DNA from: Streptomyces sp. S465 | Lineage (GTDB): Bacteria; Actinomycetota; Actinomycetes; Streptomycetales; Streptomycetaceae | Reading direction: 5' to 3' | Length of the DNA: 64,000 bases | Assembly (NCBI RefSeq): GCF_026898115.1 | Contig: NZ_CP114036.1 | Location: forward strand, 7,620,001 to 7,684,000 | In this document: positions 60,001-64,000 of the stretch, in pieces | How positions within the stretch are numbered: the first letter of the stretch is position 1 | Layout: every line of letters starts with the position of its first letter | Notes under the pieces: model-generated | What the model was told of the DNA's origin: nothing | Databases searched by the model: none | The model's input: only the letters and a program-made list of their open reading frames with translations | Made by a program: the position numbers and the translations under genes

Positions 60001-61199
60001 GCAACGAAGAGCTGACGCGGCGCTGGCAGGGGGCGCTGATGGACAACTACGGCACCCCCCGCGTCCCGCTCACCCACGGCGAGGGCGGCAAGGTCTGGGA
60101 CGCGGACGGCAAGGAGTACCTCGACTTCGTCGGCGGTATCGCCGTCAACTCCCTCGGCCACGCCCACCCCGCCGTGGTGCGGGCGGTGTCCGACCAGATC
60201 GCCACCCTCGGCCATGTCTCCAACCTCTTCGTCGCCGAACCCCCGGTGGCGCTCGCCGAGCGGCTGCTCCAGCTCTTCGGCCGCTCCGGGCGCGTGTACT
60301 TCTCCAACTCCGGCGCGGAAGCGGTCGAGGCCGCCTTCAAGATCGGGCGGCGCACCGGGCGCACCCATATGGTGGCCACCACCGGCGGCTTCCACGGCCG
60401 CACCATGGGCGCCCTCGCGCTGACCGGCCAGCCCGCCAAGCAGGACCCCTTCCGTCCGCTGCCCGGCGACGTCACCCATGTGCCGTACGGGGACGTGGAG
60501 GCGCTGCGCGCGGCCGTCACCACCGACACCGCCTTCGTCATCGTGGAGCCCATCCAGGGCGAGAACGGCGTCATCGTGCCGCCGGCCGGCTACCTCGCGG
60601 CGGCGCGCGAGATCACCCGGGCCACCGGCACCCTGCTGGTGCTCGACGAGATCCAGACCGGCATCGGCCGGACCGGGCACTGGTTCGAGCACCAGGCGCA
60701 GGGTGTCGAGCCCGATGTCGTCACCCTCGCCAAGGGGCTCGGCGCCGGGCTGCCGATCGGCGCCACCATCGCCTTCGGGCCCGCGGCCGAGCTGCTGACC
60801 CCGGGCCAGCACGGCTCCACCTTCGGCGGGAACCCCGTCGCCTGCGCCGCCGCGCTCGCCGTCCTGGAGACCATCGCCGCCGACGGCCTCCTGGACCGGG
60901 TCAAGCGGGCGGGGGAGCGGCTGCGTAACGGAATCGAATCACTCGACCACGCTCTGGTGGACCGGGTCCGTGGCGCCGGGCTGCTGCTCGGTATCGTGCT
61001 CACCGAGTCCCTCGCGCCGCAGGTGCAGCAGGCGGCTCAGGACGCGGGACTCCTGGTGAACGCGGTCGCGCCGGATGTGGTCCGGCTCGCCCCGCCGCTC
61101 GTCGTCGCCGACGACGAGGTGGACACCTTCCTCCGGGAGCTGCCCGCCGTCCTGGACGCCGTCCACGAGGGTCACGGGGAACGACGAGCCGGAGACTGA
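59997..61199 (+). CDS. argD: Acetylornithine aminotransferase
   Basis: A 400-residue class III aminotransferase with PLP. Segments: LDFVGGIAVNSLGHAHP, VYFSNSGAEAVEAAFKIGRR, TTGGFHGRTMGALALTG, VLDEIQTGIGRTG and VTLAKGLGAGLPIGA holding the PLP lysine. It makes N-acetylornithine from the semialdehyde; ArgJ then deacetylates it. GTG 59997 overlaps the argB stop (GTGA). argR begins 8 nt after its end. Confidence 0.97.
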   Translation: MSNEELTRRWQGALMDNYGTPRVPLTHGEGGKVWDADGKEYLDFVGGIAVNSLGHAHPAVVRAVSDQIATLGHVSNLFVAEPPVALAERLLQLFGRSGRVYFSNSGAEAVEAAFKIGRRTGRTHMVATTGGFHGRTMGALALTGQPAKQDPFRPLPGDVTHVPYGDVEALRAAVTTDTAFVIVEPIQGENGVIVPPAGYLAAAREITRATGTLLVLDEIQTGIGRTGHWFEHQAQGVEPDVVTLAKGLGAGLPIGATIAFGPAAELLTPGQHGSTFGGNPVACAAALAVLETIAADGLLDRVKRAGERLRNGIESLDHALVDRVRGAGLLLGIVLTESLAPQVQQAAQDAGLLVNAVAPDVVRLAPPLVVADDEVDTFLRELPAVLDAVHEGHGERRAGD

Positions 61200-61207
61200 C
61201 GACACCG

Positions 61208-61756
61208 ATGACCGAGGCGCAGCACACCGACGCACAGGACGCCAACCACGGACCGGCCCTGCCGCACACCCGCACCGCACGCCACCGCCGGATCGTGGAC
61301 ATCCTGAACCGGCAGCCCGTGCGCTCCCAGAGCCAGCTCGCCAAGCTCCTCGCCGACGACGGGCTCTCCGTCACCCAGGCGACGCTCTCCCGGGACCTGG
61401 ACGAGCTGGGCGCGGTGAAGATCCGCAACACCGGCGGTGAGCTGATCTACGCGGTGCCGAGCGAGGGCGGCGACCGTACGCCGCGCGCCCCGCTCGGCGA
61501 GTCGGCGAGCGAGGCGCGGATGGCCCGGCTGGCGGGCGAGCTGCTGATCTCGGCGGAGGCGTCGGCCAACCTCGTGGTGCTGCGCACTCCGCCGGGCGCC
61601 GCCCAGTTCCTCGCCTCGGCCATCGACTCGGCGGAGCTGCACGACATCCTCGGCACCATCGCGGGCGATGACACCCTCCTGCTGATCAGCCGCGACCCGG
61701 CGGGCGGCCAGCCGCTCGCCGACCATCTGCTGCGGCTGGCCCAGAAGGAGCGTTAG
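61208..61756 (+). CDS. argR: Arginine repressor
   Basis: A 182-residue ArgR. The N-terminal winged helix (TARHRRIVDILNRQPVRSQSQL, LSVTQATLSRDLDELGAVKI) is followed by the arginine-binding oligomerisation domain (SANLVVLRTPPGAAQFLASAID, ILGTIAGDDTLLLISRD). It is the last gene of argCJBDR, 8 nt after argD, and probably represses the operon from the boxes before argC, forming a feedback loop. A terminator follows 22 nt later. Confidence 0.97.
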   Translation: MTEAQHTDAQDANHGPALPHTRTARHRRIVDILNRQPVRSQSQLAKLLADDGLSVTQATLSRDLDELGAVKIRNTGGELIYAVPSEGGDRTPRAPLGESASEARMARLAGELLISAEASANLVVLRTPPGAAQFLASAIDSAELHDILGTIAGDDTLLLISRDPAGGQPLADHLLRLAQKER

Positions 61757-61778
61757 CGCCCTCCCGGCGGATGATCTG

Positions 61779-61808
61779 CGCGCCGGCACTCCCCGGAGTG
61801 CCGGCGCG
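61779..61808. terminator. Bidirectional terminator after argR
   Basis: CGCGCCGGCACTCC and GGAGTGCCGGCGCG form a perfect 14-bp stem around CC, between the convergent argR and transporter genes (stop codons 22 and 9 nt away). Confidence 0.88.
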
Positions 61809-61817
61809 TCAGTCCGC

Positions 61818-62873
61818 TTACGCGTCGGCGCGGCGCCGGGCCCGGTACGACATCCAGGCCGCGACCAGCGCACCCGAGACGTTGTGCCACACGGAGAACA
61901 CGGCGGCCGGGAGCGCGGCCAGCGGGCTGAAGTGGGCGGCGGCCAGGGAGGCGGCGAGCCCGGAGTTCTGCATGCCGACCTCGAAGGCCATGGCGCGGCT
62001 GGCGGGCGCCCCCAGCCGGGCCACCTTGCCCGCCCCGTATCCCAGCGCCAGGCCGAGCCCGTTGTGGAGCACCACGGCCAGCAGCACCAGCGCCGCCGCC
62101 GACTTGATGGTGTCCGCGCTGGCCGCCACCACGACCGCGACGATCACGCCGATCGTGACGGCCGACAGCCAGGGCAGCAGCCCCAGCACCCGGTGGATGA
62201 ACCGCCCGGCGAACAGCCGGACCACCAGCCCCGCGACCACTGGCAGCAGCACGGTCTTGAGGATGTCGGTGACCATCGAGCCCGCGTCCACCGGCAGGAA
62301 CTCCCCGGCCAGCAGCAGCGTCAGCGGCGGGGTGACCAGCGGTGCGAGCACCGTGGAGACGGTGGCGACGGACACCGACAGCGCCACATCGCCGCGCGCC
62401 AGGTACGTCACCACGTTCGAGGCCGTACCGCTCGGCGCGCAGCCGACCAGGATGACTCCGGCCGCCAGCTGGGGGGAGAGACCGAGGGCGTGCGCGATCA
62501 GCCACCCCAGCCCCGGCATGATCACGTAGTGCGCGACCAGTCCGAGGGCCACCGCCCACGGCCGCTTGACGACACCGGAGAAGTCCTGCGGGGTCATGGT
62601 CAGCCCCATGCAGAACATGATCACGCCGAGCAGGTAGGGCACGTCCGGAGCCCAGCCGCTGAAGGTGCCGGGCGTGCTGAGGCCGGCCGCGCCGGCGGCG
62701 AGCACCAGGATGGGGAAGACGGTGACGGCCCGCCGGGCCGCCCGGTCGGTGGAAGCGGACTCCGGCGACGAGGCGGGCGTCTGCGCCGCCGCCGTCGGGG
62801 AGTCCGCCGCGGAGCTGTTCGATTCGGAGCGCACCGCGTGATGGAACGCTTCCGGAGGCACCTTCCGCAACAC
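61818..62873 (-). CDS. BASS-family (bile acid:sodium symporter-like) transporter
   Basis: A membrane transporter of up to 351 residues. After a Ser/Ala/Thr-rich leader there are about nine or ten helices: YLLGVIMFCMGLTM, VALGLVAHYVIMPGLGWL, GVILVGCAPSGTASNVVTYLARGDVALSVS (family hallmark), TVLLPVVAGLVV, VTIGVIVAVVVAAS and AFEVGMQNSGLAASLAA. Members import pantoate, keto acids, sulphated or other organic anions with sodium. The start is unsure: GTG 62873 has GAGACGG only, with another GTG at 62861. Confidence 0.88.
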   Translation of the reverse strand: MLRKVPPEAFHHAVRSESNSSAADSPTAAAQTPASSPESASTDRAARRAVTVFPILVLAAGAAGLSTPGTFSGWAPDVPYLLGVIMFCMGLTMTPQDFSGVVKRPWAVALGLVAHYVIMPGLGWLIAHALGLSPQLAAGVILVGCAPSGTASNVVTYLARGDVALSVSVATVSTVLAPLVTPPLTLLLAGEFLPVDAGSMVTDILKTVLLPVVAGLVVRLFAGRFIHRVLGLLPWLSAVTIGVIVAVVVAASADTIKSAAALVLLAVVLHNGLGLALGYGAGKVARLGAPASRAMAFEVGMQNSGLAASLAAAHFSPLAALPAAVFSVWHNVSGALVAAWMSYRARRRADA

Positions 62874-62900
62874 CGTCTCGTTATGTGGTCACTACGCCCA

Positions 62901-63491
62901 CTATGTGGCGGTGAGGGGCGGCAGCGGGAGCGGTAGCCCCGGCAGCCCGTCCATGCTGCTGGCGATGTGCTCCTTCTTGTGGAAGTAGCGGTCCAGCGAC
63001 TCGTCGTCCTCCCGCTGGAAGCGGGAGGCGTGCAGCGGGCGGTCCTCGCGGTAGTCCATGAACGGGACCGCGTAGCCGCAGGTGTCCCGGATCAGCTCGG
63101 CGGTCACCACGATGATCGCCCGCAGCCCGTGGGCGCGGATGTCGATGTCCGGGAAGTGCTCCAGCAGCCCGGCGAAGCGCGGATCGTCACGGAACACCGG
63201 CTCGCCCCGGCCGTGGACGCGCACGATGTTCGGCGGGCCGGTGAAGGCGCACCACATCAGGGTGATCCTGCCGTTCTCCCGCAGATGGGCGACGGTCTCC
63301 GCGTTGCTCCCCGCGAAGTCCAGGTAGGCCACGGTCAGTTCGTCCAGTACGGCGAAGGAGCCGGTGAGCCCCTTCGGCGAGAGGTTCACCGTGCCGTCCC
63401 CGGCCAGCGGGGCGGTGGCGGTGAAGAAGATCTTCTGCTCTTCGATGAAGGTGCGGAGTCTGCCGTCTATGCGTTCATACACCTTTCCCAT
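62901..63491 (-). CDS. Pyridoxamine 5'-phosphate oxidase-family (FMN-binding split-barrel) protein
   Basis: A 196-residue split-barrel flavoprotein-like protein: LRTFIEEQKIFFTATAPLAGDGTVNLSPKG, FAVLDELTVAYLDFAGSNAETVAHLREN, RITLMWCAFTGPPNIVRVHGRGE. The C-terminal part (CGYAVPFMDYREDRPLHASRF, DRYFHKKEHIAS) is shared by a subgroup without defined substrate. FMN or F420 might be the cofactor. ATG 63491 starts the conserved M-G-K-V-Y-E-R-I. It diverges from the DUF488 gene across 51 nt. Confidence 0.88.
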   Translation of the reverse strand: MGKVYERIDGRLRTFIEEQKIFFTATAPLAGDGTVNLSPKGLTGSFAVLDELTVAYLDFAGSNAETVAHLRENGRITLMWCAFTGPPNIVRVHGRGEPVFRDDPRFAGLLEHFPDIDIRAHGLRAIIVVTAELIRDTCGYAVPFMDYREDRPLHASRFQREDDESLDRYFHKKEHIASSMDGLPGLPLPLPPLTAT

Positions 63492-63542
63492 GTGGCGCAT
63501 TATCCCTGCGGGTGGCGGCCGGGGCGATGGTTCCATGGGCGT

Positions 63543-63965
63543 ATGGCCTCCAAGAAAGCCTCCGCACGAGCCTCGGCACGATCCTCGGCACGGCCCTCCG
63601 CGACCAGGCCCGCGGTCCGCATCCGCCGGGTGTACGACACCCCCGAACCGGACGACGGCACCCGCGTCCTGGTGGACCGCGTCTGGCCGCGCGGTCTGGC
63701 CAAGGCCGACGCCCACCTGGACGAATGGACCAAGGACGCCGCCCCCTCCACCGAACTGCGCCGCTGGTACGGCCACGACCCGGACCGCTTCCCCGAGTTC
63801 ACCCGCCGCTACCACGCGGAACTCGCCGACCCGGACCGCCGCGCCGCCGTCGACCACCTGCGCACCCTGGCCGCCGCCGGCCCCCTGACCCTCCTCACCG
63901 CGGTCAAGGACCTCGACCACGGCCACGTCCAGGTGCTGGCCGAGGCGATCCGCGGCCACGGCTGA
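63543..63965 (+). CDS. DUF488 family protein
   Basis: A 140-residue protein of the DUF488 family. The Ala/Ser/Arg-rich N-terminal ~22 residues are followed by the conserved core VRIRRVYDTPEPDDGTRVLV, DRVWPRGLAKADA, W-T-K-D-A-A-P-S and YHAELADP ... LTLLTAVKDLDHGHVQVL. The function is unknown; some relatives sit in DNA-repair or stress contexts. ATG 63543 has no strong Shine-Dalgarno; the unusual leader may be unconserved. The window ends 35 nt after its stop. Confidence 0.9.
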   Translation: MASKKASARASARSSARPSATRPAVRIRRVYDTPEPDDGTRVLVDRVWPRGLAKADAHLDEWTKDAAPSTELRRWYGHDPDRFPEFTRRYHAELADPDRRAAVDHLRTLAAAGPLTLLTAVKDLDHGHVQVLAEAIRGHG

Positions 63966-64000
63966 CCGCCGCCTCGGCCGCGGGCCATGTGCGCACTCCT

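Overview
The window is a high-GC actinobacterial chromosome segment, almost certainly Streptomyces. Third codon positions are G/C-dominated, GTG starts are common, TTA leucine codons are very rare, and Streptomyces regulatory signatures appear (chitinase direct repeats, a chitosanase CsnR-type box, a CebR box). Gene order (a glutamylation cluster, infC-rpmI-rplT, pheST, then argCJBDR) resembles the Streptomyces core chromosome as I remember it around S. coelicolor SCO1576-SCO1620; this comparison is from memory. I see no insertion sequence, integrase, tRNA, rRNA or CRISPR array.

Left part (1-10150): the end of a GH36 alpha-galactosidase, an SGNH hydrolase, and a regulatory trio (RsbW-like ATPase, divergent XRE/DUF5753 regulator, DUF397 protein) around a perfect AT-rich palindrome. 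Then comes the most interesting locus, a leftward five-gene operon of the STM4011-STM4015 families: LRR protein, ATP-grasp-like protein, sulfatase-fold hydrolase and two radical SAM enzymes. I know of no assigned product for it. A divergent pair (a small His-rich protein and a DUF6745-like protein) shares its promoter region.

Middle-left (10150-29800): a low-complexity block; a secreted GH19 chitinase behind two 12-bp direct repeats; a GNAT enzyme; an MBL-fold hydrolase with a collagen-like tail; a secreted GH46 chitosanase behind a 19-nt CsnR-type operator. A cluster of gamma-glutamyl hydrolase, permease, GntR regulator, GlnA-like ligase, aldehyde dehydrogenase and SDR follows; together these fit uptake and gamma-glutamylation-based breakdown of ethanolamine or polyamines. 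Then a DUF2510 protein, an amino-acid deaminase/aldolase, an orphan mycosin with a membrane partner, an SseB protein, an aquaporin and a DUF1844 protein.

Centre (29800-43100): infC (ATC start, attenuator-like leader), rpmI, rplT, a TrmH methyltransferase, a soluble histidine kinase, pheST, a SpoIIE phosphatase, a TPR regulator, a NUDIX enzyme and an MgtC protein. The kinase and the TPR regulator each carry one in-frame TTA codon, predicting bldA dependence. A duplicated non-coding 170-nt element follows pheT.

Right part (43100-64000): a GlxA-type regulator overlapping an isochorismatase, 3-hydroxyacyl-CoA dehydrogenase, GH74 xyloglucanase with a CebR box, a GHL10 hydrolase, a MocR regulator and EamA transporter whose start codons physically overlap, two GNATs, monomeric isocitrate dehydrogenase, a truncated NTF2-like gene, the translationally coupled argCJBD-argR operon, a BASS-type transporter, a flavin-binding oxidase-like protein and a DUF488 protein.
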